A stretch of 64,000 bases of DNA from Chlamydiota bacterium (GCA_022614855.1 JAKEHU010000005.1:1-64000); one strand, 5' to 3'. Shown: positions 34,070 to 42,988, numbered from the stretch's first letter. Notes: generated by a model not told the origin, from the sequence alone. Numbers and translations: made by a program.

Positions 34070-36197
34070 GGAAATCTTCCATCCGTTTCTTTAAACCAGT
34101 TAACCTTTGATTTACCTCTTCATTTTTTATGCAAATTGCAATTGCCTTTTTTGTGCCGATCAGAACCACCAGTTTCTTTCCTCTTGTGATTCCAGTGTAG
34201 AGTAAATTTCTATAGAGAAGTTTGAAGTGCGATGTGTGGATGGGAATGATTACGCAGGGACATTCAGAACCTTGGTATTTGTGAATGGAAACAGCATAAG
34301 CTAAAATGAGCTCATCGATTTCAGCAAATTCATAATGAATAGCTTTTCCATCAAATACCACCTGCATTGTTTGCTCTGCAAAATCGATATCTGCAATGAA
34401 TCCCACATCGCCATTATAGACCTCTTTTTCATAGTTGTTTCGAATCTGCATCACCTTATCGCCGATGAGAAATTTGCGGCCGAAGCGAAAGATTGGTCGA
34501 TCATTAGGATTGAGAGCTTGTTGCAAAATTGTATTGAGATTTTCCGTCCCAATAATCCCTTTTTTCATAGGGGAGAGGAGCTGAATCTGTTCAAAAGGAT
34601 GGAAATCATATGATTTCGGTAATTCCTTCGTAATCAAAGTTAAAATTTTTTCTGCAATTTCTTCAGGAGTTTGCAATTCAAAATAGAGAAAATCTTTTTT
34701 TCTCTCGGGCTCCAAAATAGGAAAAATCCCTTGGTTGACTCTGTGGGCATTGAGAATGATGTGAGATCCTTTTGCTTGCCTAAAAATCTCTTTCAATTCA
34801 GCAACAACCAGCTTATGAGAATGGATCAAATCTTTAAGCACATTGCCTGGTCCAACACTGGGAAGCTGATCAATATCACCGACGAAAATCACTTTTGCAT
34901 GAGAGGGAATCGCCTTAAGCAGAGAATGCATCAAAAGAGTATCGATCATGCTTGCTTCATCTACAATGATCAGATCGCATTGAAGTGGATTTTCCCTTCC
35001 CTTTTTAAACGTTCCTGTGCGGAAATCCATTTCAAGCAAACTATGAATCGTAAATGCTTTTTTCCTTGTAATTTCAGAAAGTCTTTTAGCTGCTCTTCCT
35101 GTCGGCGCAGCTAAGAGAATCCTCTTTGTCAGTTTTTCTGTAATGGTGAGGATTGCGCGCGTAATGGTGCTTTTTCCTGTGCCTGGCCCTCCCGTAATGA
35201 TCAGAAATTTTTCTTGTAGAGCTCGCACAATCGCATTTTTCTGCTGCTCAGCAAAAGCAATTGCCAATTTTTGTTCGACCCAATCCACTGCTTTTTCCAG
35301 TTCAACAGCTCTAATTGCGCAAGTTGCACTCGTGAGGCGAAGGATTTCCCGTGCAATCCCAACTTCGGCTAAATAAAGTGGCTTAATCCAAATGAGATTT
35401 TCTTCCTGGATTAAATCCCCTTTTTTGCAAAGAGTGGTAAGTCTCTCTTCGATTTCCTGTTTGGAAACCTCCAAGGTTTTTTCTGCCGTAGTGGTTAAGA
35501 GGTCAAAAGTAGAACAGACATGTCCTTCATTGCTGAGTTGCCAAAGAACAAATTCAATCCCAGCATCAATTCGATCTGAGGAATTTTTCGCCACTCCAAG
35601 ATTTTGCGCAATTCTATCTGCGCTCTTAAAACCAATCCCATGGATTTCCTTGGCTAGGGCATAAGGGTTTTTCGTCACCTTCTCGATGCTCTCTTGCCCA
35701 TAAGCCTTGTAGATTTTTTGTGCATAAGAAGCACTCACGTTGTGACCTCTTAGGAAAATCATCACGCGCCGAATCACCTTTTGCTCATCCCAACATTTTT
35801 TGATCTGCGCTACCCGCTTTTCACCTATGCCCGATACCTCCCGCAACCTCTCCGGTTCTTCATCCAAAATGCGCAACGTCTCTTCTTTAAATTTATCTAC
35901 AATACGCGAGGCATAGGTAGTCCCAATGCCTTTGATCATTCCTGATTCTAAATATTTTTGAATGCCCACGAGATCAGAAGGAGCTTGAAGCTCAAAAGAT
36001 TCCACTTCAAACTGTTTCCCATGTTTTGGATGGATGCGCCAGTTTCCTTTGCAATGGATCGTTTCTCCAGGCTGCAAAGAGGGGATATGTCCTACGATAA
36101 GAGTGAAATCACTCTTTTTAGGCTCTTTGAGTTTTGCAACGGTAAACCCTTCTTCAGCAAAGATGATTGAATCGATATAACCAAAAACTTCTTCCAT
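33975..36197 (-). CDS. recD2: RecD2-type DNA helicase
   Basis: 5'-3' SF1B helicase acting in DNA repair outside RecBCD. The 740 residues have an N-terminal OB-like region, tandem helix-hairpin-helix segments (ESGMIKGIGTTYASRIV, EVSGIGEKRVAQI, EIHGIGFKSADRIA), Walker A ITGGPGTGKSTITRA (~336), motif II DLIIVDEASMID (~409) and the C-terminal helicase block AYAVSIHKYQGSEC (~643). In Chlamydia the recD-like gene also follows metG. Its 3' end overlaps the convergent kinase-like gene. Confidence 0.93.
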   Translation of the reverse strand: MEEVFGYIDSIIFAEEGFTVAKLKEPKKSDFTLIVGHIPSLQPGETIHCKGNWRIHPKHGKQFEVESFELQAPSDLVGIQKYLESGMIKGIGTTYASRIVDKFKEETLRILDEEPERLREVSGIGEKRVAQIKKCWDEQKVIRRVMIFLRGHNVSASYAQKIYKAYGQESIEKVTKNPYALAKEIHGIGFKSADRIAQNLGVAKNSSDRIDAGIEFVLWQLSNEGHVCSTFDLLTTTAEKTLEVSKQEIEERLTTLCKKGDLIQEENLIWIKPLYLAEVGIAREILRLTSATCAIRAVELEKAVDWVEQKLAIAFAEQQKNAIVRALQEKFLIITGGPGTGKSTITRAILTITEKLTKRILLAAPTGRAAKRLSEITRKKAFTIHSLLEMDFRTGTFKKGRENPLQCDLIIVDEASMIDTLLMHSLLKAIPSHAKVIFVGDIDQLPSVGPGNVLKDLIHSHKLVVAELKEIFRQAKGSHIILNAHRVNQGIFPILEPERKKDFLYFELQTPEEIAEKILTLITKELPKSYDFHPFEQIQLLSPMKKGIIGTENLNTILQQALNPNDRPIFRFGRKFLIGDKVMQIRNNYEKEVYNGDVGFIADIDFAEQTMQVVFDGKAIHYEFAEIDELILAYAVSIHKYQGSECPCVIIPIHTSHFKLLYRNLLYTGITRGKKLVVLIGTKKAIAICIKNEEVNQRLTGLKKRMEDFLIEQPLLETQKNCESVELLLQERAEMNQNIY

Positions 36198-36233
36198 GCA
36201 AAATAAAAATTATATTATCATTTTTTTACAACG

Positions 36234-36731
36234 ATGGCTACGGAAATAACTTTTAAATCCCTTTTTTTTACTTGGTTTGATTGTTTTAAAACCGAACCAA
36301 CCCCGCTTCAACATCTAGTCAACAGAAATCTTTACATAGACATTCCACTAAAGCAATATGAAACAAAGATAATAGCCCAATTAGCGACTCCAGAAGAAAA
36401 AAAAGTCTTAGAGAAATTTAAGGAAAATTTTCGCTTATATTTATACGCACAGGAAATAGAGCTCATTAGGAAATGGACTTATCATATCCTTGTAAGTAAT
36501 ATTGATCGCACAGCAATTTTAGGAATGGTTTTGGATTTTTTAGAATATCCGAATGAAGTCTATCTACTAGGACTATGCTACGGCATTCCCTTTCAAGGAA
36601 ATAACCAAGTTGAAAAAGCAAAAAAATTGATACAAACACGACTTCCAAATGAATATGGCAAAATAGAAGCAATTCAAAATCAGAAAGAATTGGAAAAAGC
36701 GATAAAGAAAATGTTAGTAAGTAATAGTTGA
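36234..36731 (+). CDS. Hypothetical protein
   Basis: A 165-residue soluble protein, divergent from recD2 (36-base spacer) and overlapping the convergent kinase-like gene by 18 bases. It is helix-rich (KKVLEKFKENFRLYLYAQEI, LEKAIKKMLV) with no signal peptide or known motif. I do not recognise the family. Confidence 0.5.
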   Translation: MATEITFKSLFFTWFDCFKTEPTPLQHLVNRNLYIDIPLKQYETKIIAQLATPEEKKVLEKFKENFRLYLYAQEIELIRKWTYHILVSNIDRTAILGMVLDFLEYPNEVYLLGLCYGIPFQGNNQVEKAKKLIQTRLPNEYGKIEAIQNQKELEKAIKKMLVSNS

Positions 36732-37877
36732 TTCTCGCAGAGATTTTTTGATCTCTTTCAATGTTTCCACTACTTGTTCAATTTTTGGTCTCTTTTCAGG
36801 CTTTTGATTAGTCAATGATTTAACTAATATCTCAAATTGAAGATTAGTTATGGAAAATTTTTTTCCTGTCAGCTCTAAACTCTTTCCAAAGGCATAAAGA
36901 TCTGCTTGTTGAGAGTGTTGTTCTTCTTTGATTCTATATGGCTTTGAATAAACGCAGCTTGGAGGTTGTCCTTCTTTTTTTACAGAATCCAAATCAGATA
37001 GAATGACCTTCTTTTTTCCTAAAATAGCATCATCTTTTGATATAATAAGGAATTGGTGTGGCTTAATGTCTTGGTGAGAACACCCTAATTGATGCATTTC
37101 CAAAACCCCTTTACCAGCTTTTGTCCACATGTAGACAAACTGAATCTGTTTAGACAATAGAGAGATAGGTATATAGCTACGTAACTCTTCTAGAAACTCT
37201 TGTAGATTTCCATCATATAATTTGTTGATAACTACTATTTGATTAGAGCTTATCTGTAGCTGTGCTTCTGGACTGGCAACGATATGTTTGCAGGAATGAT
37301 TTTTGAGAGGGTCAATTGTTAATAAAGCCTGGTTAAATAGCGCCCAATCGCGAATGATTGTAATCGCTTTTAGTGTAAAAATATCTTCACGAATCTCAAT
37401 TCCCACATGGAAAATTTTTAAGCTAGAAGAAACTGCAGTGAAATTTTTTTCTTTCAATGGAATAAATAAAGTCTTTGAAGAGATATAATAGGGATAATGA
37501 TCTGCGCCTTCATTTTCACTAGTTTCGATTTTGCCATCAGCAAGAGCTAAAGTTTTTGCAATCTTTTGTTCTATTTTTTCCCTTAGAGAAATCCCCATAG
37601 GTTGTCTTTTTTCTAGTACTTTGACAATCTTTGTAGCTAATTCTAAATTGGCATTTGATTGTTCGAGTATAGGAAAGGAAAGAGATAGATTTTTCTTAGC
37701 TGGCGAATTAAAAATGTCATCTCTTATTTTCTTTTTCACAGGAGATTTAGCAGGGCTGATCTTATCAAATATCTCGATAACCTCATCCACTTGATTCTCA
37801 ATTTGATCTGGAATAACTGGTAAAGTGACTTGTGATGAATACGGGGATGATACTTCTACGATAGTATTGCTGGACAT
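36714..37877 (-). CDS. Eukaryotic-type Ser/Thr protein-kinase-like protein (degenerate)
   Basis: A 387-residue protein. An unstructured Ser/Pro/Lys-rich N-terminus (KISPAKSPVKKK, FNSPAKKN) precedes a kinase-like C-terminal half. GCSHQDIKPHQFLI (~264-277) matches the catalytic loop H-x-D-x-K-x-x-N with Gln in place of Asn. VILSDLDSV (~293) sits at the DFG position as DLD. ADLYAFGKSL (~324) matches the DxxxxG subdomain, and EKRPKIEQVVETL the final Arg block. No clear glycine loop is visible. It could be a host-directed effector kinase or a pseudokinase. An AT-rich 180-base spacer separates it from tRNA-Asn. Confidence 0.65.
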   Translation of the reverse strand: MSSNTIVEVSSPYSSQVTLPVIPDQIENQVDEVIEIFDKISPAKSPVKKKIRDDIFNSPAKKNLSLSFPILEQSNANLELATKIVKVLEKRQPMGISLREKIEQKIAKTLALADGKIETSENEGADHYPYYISSKTLFIPLKEKNFTAVSSSLKIFHVGIEIREDIFTLKAITIIRDWALFNQALLTIDPLKNHSCKHIVASPEAQLQISSNQIVVINKLYDGNLQEFLEELRSYIPISLLSKQIQFVYMWTKAGKGVLEMHQLGCSHQDIKPHQFLIISKDDAILGKKKVILSDLDSVKKEGQPPSCVYSKPYRIKEEQHSQQADLYAFGKSLELTGKKFSITNLQFEILVKSLTNQKPEKRPKIEQVVETLKEIKKSLRESTITY

Positions 37878-38059
37878 ATTTTTATAAATTATTAATTTTA
37901 AAAAAGATATTATAATTAATTTCTAATTATTAATAAACAATTAAAATAATACTAATATATTATTATTAAATAATTTATTAGTTGTTTTTGCAACAAGACC
38001 GTCCAATTCAGCAATTTACTTAAAAAAGAGCTGGTTCTAAAATAAACTGTTAAATTTGT

Positions 38060-38131
38060 TCCGGATTAGCTCAGTGGTAGAGCAGTGGACTGTTAATCCA
38101 TTGGTCGCAGGTTCGAATCCTGCATCCGGAG
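38060..38131 (+). tRNA. tRNA-Asn (GTT)
   Basis: A 72-base cloverleaf: acceptor TCCGGAT/ATCCGGA with discriminator G, D-arm GCTC-AGTGGTA-GAGC, anticodon stem GTGGA/TCCAT with loop CTGTTAA and anticodon GTT at 38092-38094, and T-arm GCAGG-TTCGAAT-CCTGC. The 3' CCA is not encoded. Confidence 0.97.
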
Positions 38132-38166
38132 ATTTCCAATGTAGGATTAGAACCTACATCCTAAAG

Positions 38167-38652
38167 CTATGTTTTTGAATCCTGCATCGGGGGATCTGTC
38201 TTTTCGATCTTCTCAGGACGACTGGGCTTGTGGTTTTTGCTATAAATAAAAACGCTAATAAGACCTCCAATGGAAAGAAGTAGTGCACCTAATCCCCAAA
38301 TATTATGACCTGAAAAAATAGCCGCAAAAGATCCAATTACACAAGCAGATGCAAGTATACATGCTATAATTTGACCTCTTTTTCCTAGCTCAATTTTTGC
38401 CTCGACCATTTTTTTTTCGAGATTTCTTCGATGTTCTGCCTCAAGGTGTGGTTCTTCGAGGAATCTTTTTGCAATTCCAGGAACCATCTTTTCATACATC
38501 ATAAGATGATCGGGAGGAGGTATTGGCCCAGAATATAAAGAAGTAAGCTGACCAGTAATTGATGGGGATGAAGATGGCAAGCCCTGTCTTTTTTGAATAG
38601 AGGAGTTCTCTTGCTTAGTCTCTATTTTTTTCTCTGTTTCCAGCTCATTCAT
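38167..38652 (-). CDS. DUF2335-family membrane protein
   Basis: A 161-residue protein with a disordered N-terminus. The DUF2335-like signature SGPIPPPDHLMMYEKMVPGI (~41-60) is followed by AEHRRNLEKKMVEAK, and then two transmembrane helices (GQIIACILASACVIGSFAAI and WGLGALLLSIGGLISVFIY). Function is unknown for this family. It overlaps the small gene upstream by 8 bases. Its C-terminus contains the partial tRNA-Asn duplicate. Confidence 0.75.
   Translation of the reverse strand: MNELETEKKIETKQENSSIQKRQGLPSSSPSITGQLTSLYSGPIPPPDHLMMYEKMVPGIAKRFLEEPHLEAEHRRNLEKKMVEAKIELGKRGQIIACILASACVIGSFAAIFSGHNIWGLGALLLSIGGLISVFIYSKNHKPSRPEKIEKTDPPMQDSKT
38177..38194. repeat. Partial duplicate of the tRNA-Asn 3' end
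   Basis: GAATCCTGCATC is repeated exactly from the tRNA (38115-38126), and the following six bases match at four positions, giving 16 of 18. It starts 62 bases downstream of the original, inside the last codons of the DUF2335 gene. Short duplications of tRNA 3' ends are typical of attachment sites left by integration, but this one is short and no integrase is present. Confidence 0.4.
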
Positions 38653-38854
38653 TATCGATTTTTCTTAGTATTTTTTCACGTGCATTTCGGTAATCCTCTT
38701 CAAGAGCTTTTAAATCACCATTCAACTGATTCAGGTCATATTGGATGCCATTTGATGGCGAGCTAATGTTATTCATCGTTAATGAACTCATGATATCGAA
38801 TGCGCTTAAAAGGGCTAAAGAATAGTCAATAGAATACTCATAAGCACGTTTCAT
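38645..38854 (-). CDS. Small hypothetical protein upstream of DUF2335 gene
   Basis: 69 residues, acidic C-terminal helix (LNGDLKALEEDYRNAREKIL) likely to form a coiled coil. It overlaps the DUF2335 gene by 8 bases and is therefore probably co-translated with it. No family recognised. Confidence 0.5.
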   Translation of the reverse strand: MKRAYEYSIDYSLALLSAFDIMSSLTMNNISSPSNGIQYDLNQLNGDLKALEEDYRNAREKILRKIDNE

Positions 38855-39088
38855 AAAATATCCATTTTTGATTACTTGAAATCCAAATTAACAAGAATAC
38901 TCAAAAAATACCATTGAAAAAGTGATTGTTTGGGCCATTCTACAATAATATTTCGCAATAGTTATAGAGAATACTTTTAATCTTATTATGTTATCTTTAT
39001 GACATATCATCAGTGTTGAAATTGTGATAATTTATTGGTCATACATTTTGAATTCGTTTGATATAAACTTGCAATAAGGGAATTTTTT

Positions 39089-39469
39089 ATGTTTAAGAAG
39101 ACTTTGTTTCTCATGCCTATGGTCTACTGCTTAGCCTTGCAAGGTGAAGAAAAAATAATGGCCAACCAAACTCATCGGATCTTTCAATTTGAAAATGAAC
39201 ATGTGAGAATATGGAAAACCGTAATTATGCCTAATCAACCCCTAAACATGCATCGGCATGATTGTGCCCGAGTGGTTATTGGATTAAAGGGTGGAATTCT
39301 TACCAAAATCGAAGAAACAGGAGAAACCTCGAAATTGGTTTTTGAAACAGGAAGGGCTTATTGGTTAACCGAAGACCCACCAAGAGTAGTTCATGGAGAC
39401 ATTAACGAATCAGATGAGCCCATTGAAGTAATGGTAATCGAAATTAAATCGTTGGATGTTGGTAGATAG
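39089..39469 (+). CDS. Secreted cupin-domain protein
   Basis: A 126-residue protein with a signal peptide (MFKKTLFLMPMVYCLALQGE) and a single cupin barrel. NMHRHDCARVVIGLKGG (~51) carries the metal-binding HxH, and PPRVVHGDIN (~94) the late histidine. The barrel and ligands suggest a small-molecule-binding or dioxygenase-type protein of the periplasm; substrate is unknown. The gene stands alone between minus-strand neighbours. Confidence 0.75.
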   Translation: MFKKTLFLMPMVYCLALQGEEKIMANQTHRIFQFENEHVRIWKTVIMPNQPLNMHRHDCARVVIGLKGGILTKIEETGETSKLVFETGRAYWLTEDPPRVVHGDINESDEPIEVMVIEIKSLDVGR

Positions 39470-39523
39470 CTGTTATTTATTTGTCTGAATCTATTTTAAT
39501 TCACTCAAAAAGAGATTGCAGTA

Positions 39524-40048
39524 TCAATTTTCTTCAACTTTTTTGGGAAGGTTTAGATTGCGCTTGTAGGGGTAAAGAGATATAAATTCATCTATAACCT
39601 GAATAAAATTTTCATGATCTTTTTTTAGATCCCAAGTTTTATCACCAGAAAAAATAATAATGCTGTCTTTTTTGATTTTAAGACATTTTATAATCGTAAG
39701 ATTTATTTTTGACTTAGCATCAATTATTCCGAGTTGGCTTAGTTTTTCTTTGCTGAGTTGAGGAATTAGTTCTTTGGGACCATGTTCAAAATCATCTCTT
39801 AGTAGTATTTTTTGAAACAACTTTGCGTTTTTACCTTTAAAGTTTGCTACGCGGGAGTCATGAGTAGAGAGATCTTCTATTTGACGATATAATCTTCTTA
39901 AAATAATCAAGTAAAAATCTACATCATGAAGAGGACATTTTGAGGAAGGATCAAAAATTCTAGAACGCTGAATTTCTAAACTTTGTAATGAAACCTTAAT
40001 TTTTTCTTGGAATTTTATATCTTTTACACCTTGACTAGTTAAAGCCAC
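39524..40048 (-). CDS. Hypothetical protein (possible phage/TA-associated)
   Basis: A 174-residue soluble protein, start GTG at 40048 chosen because AAGGAG lies six bases upstream on the minus strand. The text FYLIILRRLYRQIEDLSTHD and LFQKILLRDDFEHG recalls helical HEPN-like proteins, without a clear R-x4-6-H motif. I cannot name the family. It is divergent from the toxin-antitoxin pair. Confidence 0.45.
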   Translation of the reverse strand: MALTSQGVKDIKFQEKIKVSLQSLEIQRSRIFDPSSKCPLHDVDFYLIILRRLYRQIEDLSTHDSRVANFKGKNAKLFQKILLRDDFEHGPKELIPQLSKEKLSQLGIIDAKSKINLTIIKCLKIKKDSIIIFSGDKTWDLKKDHENFIQVIDEFISLYPYKRNLNLPKKVEEN

Positions 40049-40162
40049 ATATTTCTCCTTATCAGTATCAGTCCGATTTCTTCGTGTTTATAATATGTTA
40101 TTAATCTCTTTTTGTACAAAAGTCTGATTTATCGTACCATTGAGCAAAATGAGTTCTGACAA

Positions 40163-40474
40163 ATGGCAAAGTATCATATCTATGAAACTCAGGAGTACAA
40201 AGAGTGGCTAGCTACAGAAACTCTCAAGTCTCAGAGACAAATTCATAGTAGGGTTTTAAAAATTGAGGAAGAAGGCCATTTCGGGCATCACAAATATCTA
40301 CAAGGTGCTGAGGTATGGGAGTTAAAATTTAACGATGGTAGGCGTGTCTACTATGCACCGCTACCCGAGTCAAATATAATCCTTTTGCTGGGAGGCAATA
40401 AGAATGGGCAAGAAAGAGATATCAAAAAAGCGTCAAAGATTTTTAGCAAAATCAACGAAATTAAACTTAGCTAA
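40163..40474 (+). CDS. RelE/HigB-type toxin (addiction module killer protein family)
   Basis: A 103-residue basic protein with the fold signature of this RelE-superfamily branch: TQEYKEWLATETLKSQRQIH, then GAEVWELKFNDGRRVYYA (~50), then ILLLGGNKNGQERDIKKA (~72). The last block (GG-K-x-Q-x-x-DI-x-x-A) is characteristic of the killer-protein subfamily that cleaves mRNA at the ribosome. It is the first gene of a toxin-first pair and overlaps the antitoxin by 71 bases. Confidence 0.8.
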   Translation: MAKYHIYETQEYKEWLATETLKSQRQIHSRVLKIEEEGHFGHHKYLQGAEVWELKFNDGRRVYYAPLPESNIILLLGGNKNGQERDIKKASKIFSKINEIKLS

Positions 40475-40733
40475 AGTTCCTGGACTCACGAGAGCAAATC
40501 CCTTAAAGGAGTTAACTGATCCCAAGAAAACAGGACTAGCTATTTTAGAATGCCTTCAGAATAACGATCCCGAGGGTGTCATGGAGATGATTTCCATCTA
40601 TCTCAATGCTCTAGATAAAGCTAAGCTAAGAAAGAAAAATAAGCTTCCCAAATCGACCATGTATTCCGCATTAAAACACCGTAATCCCACTATTAAGACT
40701 CTTGCTAAAATCATGCACGATTCTACCTGTTAA
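40404..40733 (+). CDS. Antitoxin with HTH domain, partner of the RelE/HigB-type toxin
   Basis: A 109-residue protein with a helix-turn-helix near the C-terminus (KLPKSTMYSALKHRNPTIKTL, first words ~85) preceded by GLAILECLQNNDPEGVMEMI. This resembles addiction-module antidote proteins that bind their own promoter. If the ATG at 40404 is used the overlap with the toxin is 71 bases, which is long; no internal Met offers a shorter start before the domain. Confidence 0.75.
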   Translation: MGKKEISKKRQRFLAKSTKLNLAKVPGLTRANPLKELTDPKKTGLAILECLQNNDPEGVMEMISIYLNALDKAKLRKKNKLPKSTMYSALKHRNPTIKTLAKIMHDSTC

Positions 40734-40864
40734 TAGATTGCCCACTCAAGTGCAAAAATAAGCTACAGAAAATGACTTTTGACAATAGAAAAAAGTTCTT
40801 ACATTTTTAATCTTGTTGTTGGTATCTTTTATCGACAAATTAAATCAAAATAAGTGGAGTTAAA

Positions 40865-41461
40865 ATGCGCAAGTTTTTTCTGATATTAACTGTTCTTATA
40901 GCGACGGCTTTAGAAGGGAAAGAAAATGACCAATCTGAAAAAATTAAAACATGGATGCCGGAAGAGATAGTTTCAGAAAAAATTTCCTCCTATTTTTCTT
41001 CTCATGATTTGTCACCATACATATACCCGGAATTGGGAAACATTCGATTAGGTTTTATTCCTCCTGTAATTGAGAATGACAAGTTTTTTAGAACATTCAT
41101 GCGCGGAGACTTTCTCAACGATGACACTAAAATTGTGTTTTATCTTTCTAGAGATAAATCCTCAGAGAATATTGAGGTTCGTCTCTTGTTTATTATGAAT
41201 GGAAATCATATGTCTCCTGAACTTTTTTTTGATGTTCTTACTCACCCTGGTCTTACAGTTATGTCGCCAAGGGCAATTGAATTGTATTCCAATCAAAATG
41301 GTCATATTTACATCTCTTCCGAGTCTGAAAAAGAGGGAAGAAAAAACCAAACATGGACTTTTTTTACTCCTGATGAAAAGTGTGACGTCTCCTTATTTTT
41401 ACAAAGCGATGGTAAAGGAGGTACATTCTTTACTCTACTCCGCCCTAAGTTAAATCGATAA
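40865..41461 (+). CDS. Secreted hypothetical protein
   Basis: A 198-residue protein with a signal peptide (MRKFFLILTVLIATALEG) and no other membrane segment; the mature part is beta-rich (KIVFYLSRDKSSENIEVRLL, TFFTLLRPKL). AGTGGAGT lies just before the ATG. Not recognised. Stand-alone gene between the toxin-antitoxin pair and the phosphatase fusion. Confidence 0.6.
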   Translation: MRKFFLILTVLIATALEGKENDQSEKIKTWMPEEIVSEKISSYFSSHDLSPYIYPELGNIRLGFIPPVIENDKFFRTFMRGDFLNDDTKIVFYLSRDKSSENIEVRLLFIMNGNHMSPELFFDVLTHPGLTVMSPRAIELYSNQNGHIYISSESEKEGRKNQTWTFFTPDEKCDVSLFLQSDGKGGTFFTLLRPKLNR

Positions 41462-41557
41462 AACTCTTTTCCAAGTAAAATATTTTTTTGAAAAAATAGT
41501 TGAAAAAAAACGGTATGTATGGTATAATATTTGCTTTAAATCTAGGAGAGCAAAGCT

Positions 41558-42988
41558 ATGTATAAAAATATTTATTCTATTCCTTCTGACGTAATGAACA
41601 TTCTGAATAACCACGAGTTTGGAATAAAACCATTTAAAATTGATGACAAGATAGCTAAAACTGCTCAGGATAGTTATTCCTACAAGTTAGACACTAACTG
41701 TTACTACTCGAAACTCTCTTCTCTTACAGGAATAATTGGTCTCCTTACTTTTGGTGGAGCGGGATATAAAGCTCTTACCAAATCCCCCCTTACTGCAACA
41801 GCTTTAGGAATTACATCACTCGTATTGGGAATGGTTTGGGTAAAGACACGTTATAAAGAGGGACGTTTAATGGATCAGGCTACCGGATATGATAAAAATC
41901 TTAACCGAACTGATGAAACAATTGCCCTTAATTGTATTGGGAAAGGAGCTGATCTTTCCCGTGTAGTATATCCATACGTTTATACTAGTGGTCTATTCCC
42001 GAACTGGGGAGACAAAGGCAAACCAGTGACAGTTTTTAACTATTTTGTTCAAATGGGCTATCTGAAAATTGTGGCCTATTTAGCTATGCTTGAAAAAGAT
42101 GAATCCAAACGAAGTCAACTCGCTACCGAAGCACTCCATGATTATTGTCGCAGTGAACGAATGGCTAACTTACTCATTGACTTGGGTGCTGATTTAAAAG
42201 GCGGTGATGCATTTCTTTGGAGCCGGCCTCTTGAAGTTGTAACAGCTTGTTTAAAGAGGGGTGCTACAATAGATGGTAAGAAAAAATTAGCTGAGTTTGT
42301 AAAAGAATGGGGAATATTATCTTCTATTGAGCAATTACCTGCTATTCAGCAATCAGAAGAAGAGAGAAAAAAGAATTGTCGACTGATCTTTGTGCATCAT
42401 GGAGAACCTGAGTGTAGAAAAGAAGAGCTTGAAAGTGGAGAAAAACTGCTTCAAGGATGGACGAATACTTCATTGAGTGAGAAGGGCGTAAAGCAGATGG
42501 AAAGGCTTAGAGATGATCTTGAAAAAGAAAAGATTGATGCTGCCTATAGTTCAGATTTATCTCGAGCGATGAACAGTCTTATGATTATTACACAGAACCG
42601 TAAGCTACCAGATGCTATTGTATTTTCAACTGCTCTCAAAGGAGAATCACATGGGAAATTCGAAGGATTAACAAAAAAAGAATATCAAAAAGAAGCTCAT
42701 TACGAGCAGTATCGAAAACTTCAAGATTTAGAAACTAAATTCTTCTTTCCATATGGAAAAGATGGTGAAAGCATAGCTGATGTAATGCGCAGACTACTTC
42801 CTGAAATTAGACAAATTTGTAGAAAGCATCCTGGGAAAAATGTGATCATTATGACACATGGCGGTCCTTTGAAATTTTTCAACTTTCTCTTGGGAGAACA
42901 CGATGATAAAGAAATTAAACGAGTAGGATATGGTGATGTGATTCGCATGGAAGGAAATAAAGACCAATTAATTCTCTTACCTCAATAA
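41558..42988 (+). CDS. Membrane protein with ankyrin-like region and histidine-phosphatase domain
   Basis: 476 residues. Two hydrophobic segments near the N-terminus (~50-70 and ~75-95: LTGIIGLLTFGGAGY, ALGITSLVLGMVW). An ankyrin-like middle (IALNCIGKGADLSRVV, NLLIDLGADLKGGDA, TACLKRGATIDGK) leads to a C-terminal phosphoglycerate-mutase-like domain (~273-470). The catalytic motif reads FVHHGEPE, His where nearly all members have Arg (RHG). AYSSDLSRAMNS (~330) and MTHGGPL (~431, second catalytic His) are intact. It could be a host-directed phosphatase or an inactive relative. GGAGAG precedes the ATG. Confidence 0.7.
   Translation: MYKNIYSIPSDVMNILNNHEFGIKPFKIDDKIAKTAQDSYSYKLDTNCYYSKLSSLTGIIGLLTFGGAGYKALTKSPLTATALGITSLVLGMVWVKTRYKEGRLMDQATGYDKNLNRTDETIALNCIGKGADLSRVVYPYVYTSGLFPNWGDKGKPVTVFNYFVQMGYLKIVAYLAMLEKDESKRSQLATEALHDYCRSERMANLLIDLGADLKGGDAFLWSRPLEVVTACLKRGATIDGKKKLAEFVKEWGILSSIEQLPAIQQSEEERKKNCRLIFVHHGEPECRKEELESGEKLLQGWTNTSLSEKGVKQMERLRDDLEKEKIDAAYSSDLSRAMNSLMIITQNRKLPDAIVFSTALKGESHGKFEGLTKKEYQKEAHYEQYRKLQDLETKFFFPYGKDGESIADVMRRLLPEIRQICRKHPGKNVIIMTHGGPLKFFNFLLGEHDDKEIKRVGYGDVIRMEGNKDQLILLPQ

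Noticed and set aside
37878-38059. Very AT-rich stretch with TATTATTAAT repeats, considered as a replication origin
   Set aside because: No DnaA-box cluster, no dnaA/dnaN or parA neighbours; low-complexity spacer only.
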